Positions 1 through 9,179 are shown, numbered from the stretch's first letter. The stretch: DNA of 38,636 nucleotides from an uncultured Olsenella sp. (GCA_900540955.1 UQIF01000020.1:1-38636), one strand, 5' to 3'. Translations and numbers: made by a program. The notes: generated by a model not told the origin, from the letters alone.

Positions 1-1617
1 GGCCTGCTGCGCGCCCGCTGGGGCTTTGAGGGCTGGGCGGGCCATGACGCCGACGCGTGGGACGCCCTGCTCGAGGAGGCCGACGAGCGCGCGACCGCCG
101 GCGAGAAGAACTCGCTTGCGCTCTACGCTTCCGACACGCGCCCCGGCGCCGAGGCCGCCTGCCGCGGGGCCCTGCGCGCCGCCGGCCTCGACTGCGAGCT
201 TACCTTTGCGCCCGCCGCCGAGGTGCTCGACGCCGCGCGCGCTGCTGGCGACGACGCCCTCGTGACCTGTGACCTGAGCTGGCTCGCCGAGGACGACCTG
301 GCTCTGGAGGCCTCCGCGCTCACGGCGCTGTCCGCCGCCGCGGGCCAGAACCTCGCCGCGCTCGTGCGCGACGCCGCGGTCGACGCCGCGGTCCAAGCCG
401 GCCCGGCCGAGGTCTTCGACATTATTCAGGGCAAGGAGCCCGCCTTCGTGCGCTGCTTCGACGCGGTTCCCGGCGAGGCCGCCCCGGAGCCGGCGTTTGT
501 CAAAATCGCCGGCGGCGAGCGCGTGCCCGTGCTCGTCCCCGCGTCCGATCAGTTCGCCGCCCGCCTGGCCAAGGTGGCGAAGCTTCGCGCCAAGTGGGCG
601 CGCCGCGAGGACGTCAGCTGCTACCGCGTCTACGACGCCGACCTGCCCGACTATGCCGTTGCCATCGAGCTCTATGAGGGCTCCGAGACCCCGGGTCGCT
701 GGCTGCAGGTCTCCGAGTACGCCGCCCCGAAGGAGATCGACGCCGACCTCGCGCGCCGTCGGCTCATGGACGTGCTCGCCATCGCGCCGCGCGTGATGGG
801 CGTGGACCCCGCCAACGTCAACCTCCGCGTGCGTACCCGCGCCCGCGGCGGCTCCCAGTACGCCGACGAGGGCAGCGCCGCCGGCGCGACCCAGGCGGCA
901 GGCGAGTTCTCGCGCATGCGCGGCCAGCGCGCCGACGCGCGCAATCGCCACAAGCCGAGCCTTACCGACCTGCCGCGCGGTGCCCACCTCATCGACGAGG
1001 GCGGCCTCACCTTCGAGGTCAACTTCTCGGCTCGCCTCGACTGCGGCATCTTCCTCGACCACCGTGACACGCGCGCCGAGGTCCGCGAGATGATGAAGCA
1101 GACCCTGGGCTCCAAGCGCTTCCTCAACCTCTTTGCCTATACGGGCGCCGCGACCTGCTATGCGGCAGACGGCGGCGCCAAGTACACGACGACCGTCGAC
1201 CTCTCGCGCCCGAGCCTCGACTGGGCGCGCCGCAACATGGCCCGAAACGGCTTCACCGGGCCCGAGCACGAGTTCGTCCAGGCCGACGTCATCGAGTGGG
1301 TCAACGAACAGCGCCACACGCGCAACCGCTGGGACCTCGTGTTCTGCGACGTCCCCACCTTCTCGAACTCGCAGCGCATGAAGAAGTCGAGCTGGGACGT
1401 CCAACGCGACCACTCCGAGCTCATCATCGGCGTCTCGCGCCTGCTCACGCGCAACGGGTGCGCGATCTTCTCGTGCAATCTGCGCGGCTTCAAGCCCGAC
1501 ATCGAGGCTCTCTCGAAGGCCGGCGTCGTGCTCGAGGACATCACTGCGAGCACCATCCCCGAGGACTTCAAGCGCAACTCGAAGATTCACCACGCCTATA
1601 TCGTGCGCCGCGGCTGA
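1..1617 (+). CDS. rlmL: 23S rRNA guanine methyltransferase, RlmKL type (5' truncated)
   Basis: The reading frame is open from base 1, so the true start lies outside the window; 538 codons are visible against about 700 residues in E. coli RlmKL. The family methylates 23S rRNA twice: the N-terminal RlmL half makes m2G2445 and the C-terminal RlmK half makes m7G2069, using S-adenosylmethionine. Visible at the left edge is the end of the RlmL half (WGFEGWAGHDADAWDALL, typical of that domain's close). The RlmK half follows, with a SAM-binding segment FLNLFAYTGAATCYAA, an acidic strand DLSRPSLDWARRN and the motif DVPTFSNSQRMKKS, which corresponds to the usual DPPTFSNSKRM. A putative terminator follows the stop. 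The assignment to the fused RlmKL family is firm; the missing THUMP end cannot be judged. Confidence 0.88.
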   Translation, partial: GLLRARWGFEGWAGHDADAWDALLEEADERATAGEKNSLALYASDTRPGAEAACRGALRAAGLDCELTFAPAAEVLDAARAAGDDALVTCDLSWLAEDDLALEASALTALSAAAGQNLAALVRDAAVDAAVQAGPAEVFDIIQGKEPAFVRCFDAVPGEAAPEPAFVKIAGGERVPVLVPASDQFAARLAKVAKLRAKWARREDVSCYRVYDADLPDYAVAIELYEGSETPGRWLQVSEYAAPKEIDADLARRRLMDVLAIAPRVMGVDPANVNLRVRTRARGGSQYADEGSAAGATQAAGEFSRMRGQRADARNRHKPSLTDLPRGAHLIDEGGLTFEVNFSARLDCGIFLDHRDTRAEVREMMKQTLGSKRFLNLFAYTGAATCYAADGGAKYTTTVDLSRPSLDWARRNMARNGFTGPEHEFVQADVIEWVNEQRHTRNRWDLVFCDVPTFSNSQRMKKSSWDVQRDHSELIIGVSRLLTRNGCAIFSCNLRGFKPDIEALSKAGVVLEDITASTIPEDFKRNSKIHHAYIVRRG

Positions 1618-1654
1618 TCCGGCGCCTGTCGTCAATCCAGCCGCTCGATTTGCC

Positions 1655-1700
1655 AAGAAGAGCTCGCCGCGCCGGAGCAAGCGGTCGGCGGGCCCTTCTT
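1655..1700 (+). terminator. Putative terminator after rlmKL
   Basis: Two 15-base arms starting AAGAAG and ending TTCTT pair at 13 of 15 positions plus one G-U, around a 16-base loop. There is little U-tract beyond the arm itself, so termination is plausible but not certain. Confidence 0.45.
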
Positions 1701-1764
1701 CCTATGTACGCCAACCGTTCGCGGATGCGCCCGGACTTCTCGGTTCCTCCGCCCCCGCGGTAAC

Positions 1765-1770
1765 TAGAAT
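1765..1770 (+). promoter_or_regulatory. Candidate -10 box for pgm
   Basis: TAGAAT lies 64 bases upstream of the phosphohexomutase start, in the only A/T-rich part of the 216-base gap after rlmKL. No convincing -35 hexamer is seen. Confidence 0.35.
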
Positions 1771-1833
1771 AAGAACCACCTATCCAAAGATGACGCGCAT
1801 GCTTGCGCGCCAGGAGAAGTGGGGGAGTCACAA

Positions 1834-3558
1834 ATGGACCAGTCCATCGAGGCCACCGTCAAGGCGTGGCAGGATAACGTGGGCGAGGCAGATCTCGCCG
1901 AGGAACTCGACGTGCTCGTCGCCGAGGATGGCGATAAGCTCTACGACGCTTTCTACCGCAGCCTCGCCTTCGGCACTGCAGGCCTGCGCGGCACGCTCGG
2001 CGTCGGCACCAACCGCATGAACGTCTACGTCGTCGCCCAGGCCACCCAGGGCGTTGCCGATTACCTCAACGCCCACTACGAGAACCCGACGCTGGCGCTC
2101 GCCCGCGATTCGCGCCTCAAGGGCGAGGACTTCCAGAAGGTCGCCGCCGGCATCCTGGCCGCCAACGGCATCCACGTCTACGTCTACCCGCGCATCGAGC
2201 CCGTCCCCACGCTGTCCTTCGCCGTGCGCCACCTGGGCACCTCCGCGGGCATCGTCCTGACGGCCTCCCACAACCCCGCCGCCTACAACGGCTACAAGGT
2301 CTACAACGACCAGGGCGGGCAGATCACCGACGAGGCGGCCAAGGAGATCTCCGACAACATCGCCAAGGCCGACCCCTTCAAGGCGTTCGCCGGCGCCATG
2401 GACTTCGATGAGGCGCTTGAGCGCGGTCTTGTCGAGTGGACGCCCGAGGAGGTCCTCGACTCCTTCATCGACAACATCAAGAAGGTCTCTGTTCCCGGTT
2501 TCAAGGCCTCCGACGGCTACAAGGTCGTCTACACCCCGCTCAACGGCACCGGCATGGAGTGCGTGACCCGCATCCTCAAGGAGATCGGAGTCGAGGACGT
2601 CAGCGTGGTCCCCGAGCAGGCGGAGCCCGACGGCAACTTTCCCACCTGCAACTACCCGAACCCCGAGTTCCGCGCCGCCCTTGAGCTCGCCCTCAAGCTC
2701 GCCGAGGAGGTCAAGCCCAACCTCGTCGTGGCCACCGACCCCGATGCCGACCGCATGGGCACCGCCATCCCGCATGATGGCGATTACGTGCTCCTTTCGG
2801 GCAACGAGATGGGCGTCCTGCTCATGGACTGGCTCGCCAACATGGCCAAGGAGAACGGCGAGGACGTGAGCCGCAAGGTCGCCGTCTCGACCATCGTCTC
2901 GAGCTCGATGCCCGATGTGCTCGCCCGCGACTGGGGCTTCGAGATGCGCCGCGTGCTCACCGGCTTCAAGTACATCGGCGACCAGATCGACCAGCTCAAG
3001 GACGAGGGCGAGGAGGACCGCTACCTCATGGGCTTCGAGGAGTCCTACGGCTACCTCGTCGGCACCCACGCCCGCGATAAGGACGCCATCGTCGCCACCA
3101 TGCTCTGTGTCGAGATGGCCTCCTACTACGCCGCCAAGGGCATGGACCTCTACGAGGCCATGGACGCCCTGTACAAGAAGTACGGCTACTACCTCAACGG
3201 CACCGTCAACGCCGCCTTCCCCGGAGCCTCCGGCGCACAGAAGATGACCCAGATCATGGACGGCCTGCGCAAGAACCCGTTGACCGAGATCGGGGGCTTC
3301 GCGGTCGAGGGCATGACCGATTACGCCACCGGCCCCGAGATGCCGCGCGTCTCCGGCCTGCAGAAGGAGGCCCCGCAGAACCTCCCGCCGGCGAACGTCA
3401 TCGAGTACCGCCTCGAGGGCAACAACAAGGTCATCTTCCGCCCGTCCGGCACCGAGCCCAAGGTCAAGGCGTATCTCTTCTCGGTTGGCGCGACGCGCGA
3501 GGAGTCCGAGGCCGTGCGCGCTAAGCTCGAGGCTGCCTCCAAGCAGATCCTTTCCTAG
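1834..3558 (+). CDS. Phosphoglucomutase/phosphomannomutase (alpha-D-phosphohexomutase)
   Basis: This cytosolic enzyme moves phosphate between the 1 and 6 positions of hexoses, feeding glycogen, UDP-glucose and envelope sugar synthesis. The product is 574 residues, the length of the long bacterial PgcA/PGM2-like branch. All four functional loops are visible: the phosphoserine loop TASHNPAAYNG (Ser about 145), the metal-binding loop DPDADR, the sugar-binding loop GFEESYG, and the phosphate-binding loop RPSGTEPK near the end. I chose ATG at 1834 because GGGGGAG sits 6 bases upstream; an in-frame GTG at 1819 lacks such a site. It appears to be a single-gene unit with its own promoter candidate and a strong terminator. 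Whether glucose or mannose phosphate is preferred cannot be read from sequence. Confidence 0.93.
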   Translation: MDQSIEATVKAWQDNVGEADLAEELDVLVAEDGDKLYDAFYRSLAFGTAGLRGTLGVGTNRMNVYVVAQATQGVADYLNAHYENPTLALARDSRLKGEDFQKVAAGILAANGIHVYVYPRIEPVPTLSFAVRHLGTSAGIVLTASHNPAAYNGYKVYNDQGGQITDEAAKEISDNIAKADPFKAFAGAMDFDEALERGLVEWTPEEVLDSFIDNIKKVSVPGFKASDGYKVVYTPLNGTGMECVTRILKEIGVEDVSVVPEQAEPDGNFPTCNYPNPEFRAALELALKLAEEVKPNLVVATDPDADRMGTAIPHDGDYVLLSGNEMGVLLMDWLANMAKENGEDVSRKVAVSTIVSSSMPDVLARDWGFEMRRVLTGFKYIGDQIDQLKDEGEEDRYLMGFEESYGYLVGTHARDKDAIVATMLCVEMASYYAAKGMDLYEAMDALYKKYGYYLNGTVNAAFPGASGAQKMTQIMDGLRKNPLTEIGGFAVEGMTDYATGPEMPRVSGLQKEAPQNLPPANVIEYRLEGNNKVIFRPSGTEPKVKAYLFSVGATREESEAVRAKLEAASKQILS

Positions 3559-3589
3559 CGCCTGCGCCTCTGCCCATAGAGCCGCAAAG

Positions 3590-3619
3590 AAGGCCGCGTC
3601 CCTCGGGGCGCGGCCTTTT
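3590..3619 (+). terminator. Rho-independent terminator after pgm
   Basis: A perfect stem GGCCGCG / CGCGGCC is flanked by AA and TTTT, which extend the pairing and provide the U-tract. It lies 30 bases after the pgm stop. Confidence 0.85.
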
Positions 3620-3652
3620 GGTTTGCCGACTGTGGTTGCGGCGACGGTGCAG

Positions 3653-3681
3653 GCGCCCTTCTTTCCAGCAAAGAAGGGCGC
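3653..3681 (-). terminator. Perfect stem-loop ending the C39-like gene
   Basis: GCGCCCTTCTTT and AAAGAAGGGCGC form a perfect 12-bp stem around a 5-base loop, just past the stop of the minus-strand gene. There is no U-tract after it on that strand, so it may terminate weakly or protect the mRNA end. Confidence 0.55.
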
Positions 3682-3686
3682 TGCGC

Positions 3687-4841
3687 TTACTGCGCGTCGG
3701 TGCCCGCGGAGGTCCCGTCCGTCGGCTTCAAGGTGACGGAGTAGAACTTGTCGCAGGCGGAGGCGAGGGTCGAGGGCGCCCAGCTGCGGCGCGAGATCTC
3801 GGGAGAGGTGGGGTCGTACACGACGACGGTGCTGTCGGCGTTCTCGGTCACGAGGAGCACCCAGTGGGCGGTCTCGGTGAGCGTGCCTGCCTTTGCCTCA
3901 ACGAGCAGGTAGGTGCCGGCGTCGAGGACCTCGGTCAGGTTGGCGGACGAGGACTCGTGGGACTTGACCTGGAGCCCCAGGCCCTCGGCCGCGGCTTCGA
4001 AGAAGGCGCCGTCCGTGCCGGAGTCGCCGGTCGCGAAGTTCTGGCCGGAGGCGAGCGCGGCCATGTCGGCGGGGGTCTTGTCGGCCGAGCCGGTGAGACC
4101 CATGTAGGCCATCGAGAACGCGGTGGGGCCGGAGCCCGAGACGGCGAGGGGGTGCTCGCCATACGCGACGGCGCCCCAGCGGATGTCCCAGTCGTAGAGC
4201 TCGGGTGCGGTGCCCTTGCTCACGGCGTCGGAGTACGCCTGGCCGGATTTCTGGGCGTTGGGGTAGTTGGCGACGAAGTCGATTGACTCGGGCACGTCGA
4301 GGGCAAGCTCGAGGAGCGATGTGTCGTCGTAGGCGTTCGCGTTGGCGGCGATCTGCGAGAGCTTCTCGTTGCGGTCGAGCTCTGTCTTGAAGCGGTTGGT
4401 GAGCTCATCGGTGACGCCGGCGGCTACGCGGGAGTCGATCTGGTTCTGGCCCGCGGCCGGCTCGTCGCTTCCGTTGGAACACCCCTTTACGCAGCTAGAA
4501 ACACCGACAACAAGCAGGACAAGGAGGACGAGCGCGAGCGCTCCGAGGATGAGCATTCTCCTGTCGGCGCTGCGGCGCCCGCGGCCACCCTGGAAATTGA
4601 TGTTGCGGGAGCGCAGCGGATAGCCGCCGTTGCCGAGGCCCTTCTGGATGGACGGCCCGCGCCTGCCGCGGATGCCGCGAGAGCCGTAACGCTGCTGCGT
4701 CCCGCGGGGGCCGTGGTAGGAGCCTCCGAGGTCAACACGCTCACGGGGGCGAGAGCCGCCGGAAGGCGCACCGCCGCGTCGGCCGCCGGCGTTGCGGGAA
4801 GGGCCTTGTCCGCGGCCCATATTCTGGCTGTCGTATGGCAT
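3687..4841 (-). CDS. Membrane-anchored C39-like protein lacking the catalytic Cys
   Basis: The 384-residue product has three parts. Residues 1-93 are rich in Arg, Gly, Pro and Ser with RGR/RGG-like runs and are probably cytoplasmic. Residues about 95-115 form one hydrophobic helix, followed by CVKGC. Residues about 215-370 resemble the C39-like (peptidase_C39_2) fold: DIRWGAVAYGEH, then SGSGPTAFSMAYMGLTG, then AHWVLLV and VYDPTSPE. In active relatives the second motif reads SGCGPT; here the codon is TCC, giving Ser237. The candidate His (326) and Asp (343) remain. The start ATG has GGGGG 4 bases upstream. It is divergent from argR. Surface protein with peptide-binding rather than cleaving activity is an inference. 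Family call is good; function unknown. Confidence 0.72.
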   Translation of the reverse strand: MPYDSQNMGRGQGPSRNAGGRRGGAPSGGSRPRERVDLGGSYHGPRGTQQRYGSRGIRGRRGPSIQKGLGNGGYPLRSRNINFQGGRGRRSADRRMLILGALALVLLVLLVVGVSSCVKGCSNGSDEPAAGQNQIDSRVAAGVTDELTNRFKTELDRNEKLSQIAANANAYDDTSLLELALDVPESIDFVANYPNAQKSGQAYSDAVSKGTAPELYDWDIRWGAVAYGEHPLAVSGSGPTAFSMAYMGLTGSADKTPADMAALASGQNFATGDSGTDGAFFEAAAEGLGLQVKSHESSSANLTEVLDAGTYLLVEAKAGTLTETAHWVLLVTENADSTVVVYDPTSPEISRRSWAPSTLASACDKFYSVTLKPTDGTSAGTDAQ

Positions 4842-4965
4842 AATGCCCCCAGTCGATTAGTTGCTGTAGGATAATCTCTCAAATAGTACGCCAAGCGCCA
4901 CTTGTATCTGTTCGCAACGCCGTGCAATTCTGCGAGCGCGGCGTTGCCGGGAAGGAACGGAATAG

Positions 4966-5397
4966 ATGGGCAGTAGAAACGGCCGCGCCGCGGCGATTCG
5001 CTCGGTTGTGCGAAAGAAGGCAATAAAGACGCAGCGCGAGCTCGCCGACGAGCTCGTTCGGCTCGGGTTCGACTGCACGCAGGCCACCGTTTCCCGCGAC
5101 GTGAGCTCCCTTGGTCTGCGCAAGCTCCCGGGCGGCTCCTACGTTCTTGCCGAGGACCTTCATCTGCAAAGAATGCTTTCCGAGTTCGCCATCGGAGTCA
5201 GTCGATCCGAGAATCTTGTTGTCGTGAGGACACAGCCGGGCACGGCGTCCGGCGTTGCCGGCGCCGTAGACGAGGCCGAGCTCGAGCACGTGCTCGGTTC
5301 TGTCGGTGGGGACGACACGGTGCTCATCGTGGCCGACGCCACCGAGAACGCCGAGGGGCTGCGTGCCCGCCTCGCGATCCTCGCGGGATCCGAATAG
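4966..5397 (+). CDS. argR: Arginine repressor ArgR
   Basis: ArgR is an arginine-responsive hexameric DNA-binding protein that represses arginine biosynthesis and, in many bacteria, activates its breakdown. The 143-residue product has the N-terminal winged helix-turn-helix (TQRELADELVRLGF, then TQATVSRDVSSLGL with the SRD signature) and the C-terminal oligomerisation and arginine-binding domain (GTASGVAGAVDEAE, then GGDDTVLIVA with the GDD loop). Length and domain order are normal for the family. The ATG at 4966 has AAGGA about 9 bases upstream. It stands alone: no arg genes are adjacent in the window, so its targets lie elsewhere. The gap to the divergent C39-like gene is 124 bases; I did not find a convincing ARG box in it. 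Confidence 0.93.
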   Translation: MGSRNGRAAAIRSVVRKKAIKTQRELADELVRLGFDCTQATVSRDVSSLGLRKLPGGSYVLAEDLHLQRMLSEFAIGVSRSENLVVVRTQPGTASGVAGAVDEAELEHVLGSVGGDDTVLIVADATENAEGLRARLAILAGSE

Positions 5398-5431
5398 CCT
5401 CGAGACAGAAACACCGGTCTAGCCGGTTTCT

Positions 5432-5480
5432 TGCAAAAAAAGGGCCTCAACCCGTCGCAGGTTGAGGCCCTTTTTTTGCA
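5432..5480. terminator. Bidirectional terminator between argR and the PBP gene
   Basis: Two perfect 20-base arms (TGCAAAAAAAGGGCCTCAAC and its complement) flank a 9-base loop. Each strand ends in seven T residues, so one element can end both convergent transcripts. Confidence 0.95.
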
Positions 5481-5502
5481 AAGAGACTTTCTGATTGCGC
5501 AG

Positions 5503-7764
5503 CTATTCCGCGCCGTTGCCGGGATCGGCGGTCGTGCCCCCGCCGTTGCCGTCGCCTCCTGTTGGCGTATCGCCGCCAGTGCCGGTGCCGCCTCCGGTGG
5601 CGCTCCCGGCGCCGTTTCCGGCGCCGGTGTTTCCGGTCGTGCCGCCCCCGGTCGAGGTGTTGCCTCCTCCGGCGGTGTCGTTGAAGCTGACGCCGTTGCC
5701 TCCGGTGTAGTTGCCATAGCCCTGCGAAGATGAGCTCGAATCGTCGCCTTCCTCGGCGTACCCCTCGCCCGAGTTTTCTTCAGAGTCGTAGTACCCGTTG
5801 TTTGCATACGCCTCGGTGCTCGAGAAGGTCCAGGAGCTGTTGGATTTGTACGTCGCTGTGTGGTCGGACGTGGCAAACTCCTGGCGGCTCTGGCCGCGCA
5901 GCACTGAGCTCATGAACGTTGCCCAAATGGGCTGTGCGGTATTGCCCGTCTCTGCGTGCGAGCCCTGGTAATAAGCCGTGTTTGTGCTGCCGTTGCGGTT
6001 GCCGAAGCGCACTACGGTGGTGATCTGCGGGGTGAAGCCGCAGAACCAAAGGTTGTCGTATTTCTCGGTGGTGCCCGTCTTTGCGCCCACGGGCTGATTT
6101 ACCGTGAACATGTTTTTGGCGGTGGACGTGGTGTAGCCGGCGTTGAAGACGTTCTCGAGAACCTTGCGGGCGTCTTGCGCTACGGCGGAGTCGACCGCCT
6201 GGTCCGAGGTGTCCTCGTGCTGGTAGACGACCCCTCCGTTGCGGTTCTCGATCTTCACAATAGCAACGGTGTCATGGTGCGTGCCGTTATTCGCGATGGT
6301 CGAATAGCCTTCGGCCATCTCAAGCGGCGTTACATAGGAGGTGCCCAAGGTCGAGGTGCCGTAGGGCTCGATGGTGGAGTCGATACCCACGAGCTTGGAC
6401 ATGCTGATGAGCTTGTCGACGCCAATCGCCTCGATGACCTGCGCATAGCCGGTGTTGGAAGAGTATTGGGTGGCCTTATCGAGCGAGATGTAGCCGTACT
6501 GGTGGTTTTCGATGTTTTGCACCTTCCAGGTCTGATCGACCTGGACAGGGGAGTTGCAGTTGAGGGTGACGGTCGGGCTCATGCCCTCGTTCAGGGCGGC
6601 GAGCAGCGTGAAGGGCTTGAAGGATGAGCCTGCCTGGAATTTGCTTGTGGCGAGGTTGACCTTGGCGCTGTCGAGGTCGGTGTCGTAATGCTGGCCGCCC
6701 ACCATCGCCTTGATGTAGCCGTTCGAGTTGTCCACGCACACAAGGGTGGCGTCGACGTCGTCGTTGCCTGCCTTGTCGACGACGCTGTGCGCGGCGGCCT
6801 CGGCAGCTGCCTGGTAGTCGGGATCGAGCGTGGTGTACACCTTGAGTCCGCCCTGCAGAATCGTATCGCTCGAGAAGTTCTGCTGGAGCAGCTGCTTGAC
6901 GTAGTCGGTGAAGTACGGGTAGGAGCCGGTGTTGTCGGTGAGCTCGCCGTGGTTGAGGACGAGCTCCTCGGCGGTGGCGACGTCGTGCTCCTCCTGGGAG
7001 ATGTCGCCGGCCTCGAGCATGCGGTCGAGGACGAGGTTGCGTCGGCTCACGCAGTTCTCGGGATTGCGGAACGGGTCGTAGAGGGTGGGGGAGTTCGGCA
7101 GGCCGACGAGCGTCGCGGCCTCGGCGACGGTCAGCTCGCTCGCGTGCTTATTGAAGTACGTGACGCTCGCGGCCTCGATGCCATAGGCTCCGTTGCCGTA
7201 GTAAATGGTGTTCACGTACATGTTGAGGATCTGGTCTTTGGTGTACATCTTCTCCATCTGGATGGAGATGTAGGCCTCGCGGACCTTGCGCTTGAGCGAC
7301 ATCTCGAACTGCTCGTCCGAAAGAATCGTGTTTCTTACCAGCTGCTGCGTGATGGAGGAGCCGCCGCCCTGCTCGCTTCTGCCGGTGAGCTGGCCCACGA
7401 CGGCGCGCAGGATACCCTGCGGGTCCACGCCGTTGTGCTGGTAGAAGCGCTTATCCTCGGTGTCGACGGTGCCCTTGAGGACGTACGGCGACACCTGATC
7501 GAGCTCGACCGAGCGGCGGTTCTGCAGGAAGTAGGTGGCGATCTCGTTGCCGGAGGCGTCATAGACGCGCGTGGGCTCCGCCACGAGGTAGGAGTCGGCC
7601 GACGTGTAGTCGGGCAGGTCCTCGAGCCATGTGCTGATCACGGCTCCCATCGAGAGGCACAGCGCGATGATGAGCAGGGCGACGAAGCCAACGATGCCTG
7701 CCGCGCCGAAGCCGACGATGTGCGTCTTTGAGTGCTTGTGAGCCCTGCGGGTCCGGATGCCCAT
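5503..7764 (-). CDS. Class A penicillin-binding protein (PBP1A-type)
   Basis: This bifunctional cell-wall synthase polymerises lipid II and cross-links the strands outside the membrane. The product is 753 residues from the chosen start. A basic cytoplasmic tail is followed by one transmembrane helix (about 16-43). The glycosyltransferase family 51 domain shows EDKRFYQHNGVD (catalytic Glu about 103), GGSSITQQLVRN and KDQILNMYVNTIYYGNGAYG. The transpeptidase domain shows SSFK (Ser about 380), SSN (about 435) and KTG (about 562). The tail is low-complexity Gly/Thr/Ser/Asn, about 90 residues. I chose the ATG at 7764 because GAGGAGGAG lies 6 bases upstream; an in-frame ATG at 7797 has no such site and lies only 9 bases downstream of a TATAAT box. 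Confidence 0.94.
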   Translation of the reverse strand: MGIRTRRAHKHSKTHIVGFGAAGIVGFVALLIIALCLSMGAVISTWLEDLPDYTSADSYLVAEPTRVYDASGNEIATYFLQNRRSVELDQVSPYVLKGTVDTEDKRFYQHNGVDPQGILRAVVGQLTGRSEQGGGSSITQQLVRNTILSDEQFEMSLKRKVREAYISIQMEKMYTKDQILNMYVNTIYYGNGAYGIEAASVTYFNKHASELTVAEAATLVGLPNSPTLYDPFRNPENCVSRRNLVLDRMLEAGDISQEEHDVATAEELVLNHGELTDNTGSYPYFTDYVKQLLQQNFSSDTILQGGLKVYTTLDPDYQAAAEAAAHSVVDKAGNDDVDATLVCVDNSNGYIKAMVGGQHYDTDLDSAKVNLATSKFQAGSSFKPFTLLAALNEGMSPTVTLNCNSPVQVDQTWKVQNIENHQYGYISLDKATQYSSNTGYAQVIEAIGVDKLISMSKLVGIDSTIEPYGTSTLGTSYVTPLEMAEGYSTIANNGTHHDTVAIVKIENRNGGVVYQHEDTSDQAVDSAVAQDARKVLENVFNAGYTTSTAKNMFTVNQPVGAKTGTTEKYDNLWFCGFTPQITTVVRFGNRNGSTNTAYYQGSHAETGNTAQPIWATFMSSVLRGQSRQEFATSDHTATYKSNSSWTFSSTEAYANNGYYDSEENSGEGYAEEGDDSSSSSQGYGNYTGGNGVSFNDTAGGGNTSTGGGTTGNTGAGNGAGSATGGGTGTGGDTPTGGDGNGGGTTADPGNGAE

Positions 7765-7806
7765 GAACTGCTCCTCCTCGATGGAGTCGATTCGCATATA
7801 GAATTG

Positions 7807-7812
7807 ATTATA
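7807..7812 (-). promoter_or_regulatory. -10 box of the PBP gene
   Basis: A perfect TATAAT on the minus strand lies 42 bases before the chosen PBP start. It supports that start, since the alternative upstream ATG would be at about the first transcribed base. No clear -35 is visible. Confidence 0.6.
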
Positions 7813-7942
7813 GTGTGCGGCCGCGCGTCACCTGTTTGGGAATGCGGCGGTGTTGTGACGTTGTGGAGCGCAAGCCGCCTGGCCTGCGTTATTGTATAGG
7901 GCTGTGTAAAACAAGATTTGACTACCCATGGAGGGCAGAGCA

Positions 7943-9160
7943 GTGCTTCCCGTCGAAGAGCAGCTGAAGGTCATCACCTCCGGCACCATGCAGATCGTTC
8001 CTCTGGACGAGCTCAAGAAGAAACTCGAGAAGGGCACGCCCCTTAACATCAAGCTCGGCGTCGACCCCACCTCGCCCGACCTTCACCTCGGCCACGCGGT
8101 TCCGCTGCGCAAGATGCGTCAGTTCCAGGATCTCGGTCACCGCGTCACGCTCATCATCGGCAACGGCACCGCGCTGATCGGCGACCCGTCCGGCCGCGAC
8201 TCCACCCGTCCTCCGCTCACCGAGGAGCAGGTCGAGGCCAACGCAAAGACTTATGTCGAGCAGGCCATGAAGGTCCTCGACCCCCAGAAGACCACCATCG
8301 TCCACAACGGCGATTGGATCAAGCCGCTCAACCTCGGCAAGATGCTCAATCTCATGAGCAAGTTCAACGTTGCCCGCATTCTTGAGCGCGAGGACTTCCA
8401 CAACCGCTACACCGAGGGCCGCTCCATCGCACTGCACGAGTTCATCTACCCGGTGCTCCAGGCCTACGACTCCGTCGTCATCGAGGCCGACCTCGAGATG
8501 GGCGGCAACGACCAGATCTTCAACCTGCTCGCCGGCCGTGATCTCATGCGCGCCGAGGGCATGGAGCCCCAGGTCGCCCTCACGATGCCGCTGCTGGTGG
8601 GCACCGACGGCGTGAAGAAGATGTCCAAGAGCTACAAGAACTACATCGGCCTCACCGACGAGCCCGCCGACATGTTCGGCAAGGTCATGTCCATCGCCGA
8701 CGAGATCGTCCCGATGTACTATCGCCTCTGCTCCACCTGCTCGCTGGAGGAGGTCGACGCCATCGACGCCGCCTTTGCCGACGGCACAGCCGACCCCTAC
8801 AAGCTCAAGCGCGAGCTCGGCGTGAACATCGTCGACCTCTACCACGGCGTGGGCGAGGGCGTCAAGGCCATGGAGGCCTTCGACGCCCAGTTCAAGAAGG
8901 GCGAGGCCCCCGAGGACATGCCCGAGTTCCCGCTGTCGACCGTAGAGGCCAACGACGAGGGCATGGTCTACCTGGCCAAGCTCCTTGCCGACCTCGGCAT
9001 CTGCAAGTCCGCCGGCGAGGGCCGCAGGCTCATCGACGGCGGCGGCGTCAAGATCGACGGCAAGCCCGTCGAGCCCAAGCACTACAACGTCGACCCCTCG
9101 CTCTTCTCTGCAGGCACCACGGTGCAGTCTGGCAAGAAGCGCTGGGCGAAGCTGGTCTAG
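7943..9160 (+). CDS. tyrS: Tyrosyl-tRNA synthetase
   Basis: The enzyme charges tRNA-Tyr with tyrosine in the cytoplasm. The product is 405 residues from the chosen start. The class I signatures are both present: HLGH (about 48-51) in DLHLGHAVPLRK and KMSKS (about 226-230). A C-terminal S4-like RNA-binding domain (SAGEGRRLIDGGGVKIDG) closes the protein, as usual. I chose GTG at 7943 because GGAGGG lies about 7 bases upstream, whereas the in-frame ATG at 7928 has no ribosome binding site. It is divergent from the PBP gene across a 178-base gap, and a strong terminator follows, so it is probably a single-gene unit. I see no T-box leader. Confidence 0.95.
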   Translation: MLPVEEQLKVITSGTMQIVPLDELKKKLEKGTPLNIKLGVDPTSPDLHLGHAVPLRKMRQFQDLGHRVTLIIGNGTALIGDPSGRDSTRPPLTEEQVEANAKTYVEQAMKVLDPQKTTIVHNGDWIKPLNLGKMLNLMSKFNVARILEREDFHNRYTEGRSIALHEFIYPVLQAYDSVVIEADLEMGGNDQIFNLLAGRDLMRAEGMEPQVALTMPLLVGTDGVKKMSKSYKNYIGLTDEPADMFGKVMSIADEIVPMYYRLCSTCSLEEVDAIDAAFADGTADPYKLKRELGVNIVDLYHGVGEGVKAMEAFDAQFKKGEAPEDMPEFPLSTVEANDEGMVYLAKLLADLGICKSAGEGRRLIDGGGVKIDGKPVEPKHYNVDPSLFSAGTTVQSGKKRWAKLV

Positions 9161-9179
9161 CAGTCATCGCTACCGACTC

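Noticed and set aside
7797..7943. T-box or other riboswitch upstream of tyrS
   Set aside because: Only about 130 bases are available, partly occupied by the divergent PBP promoter. No T-box sequence or specifier-type stem was seen.
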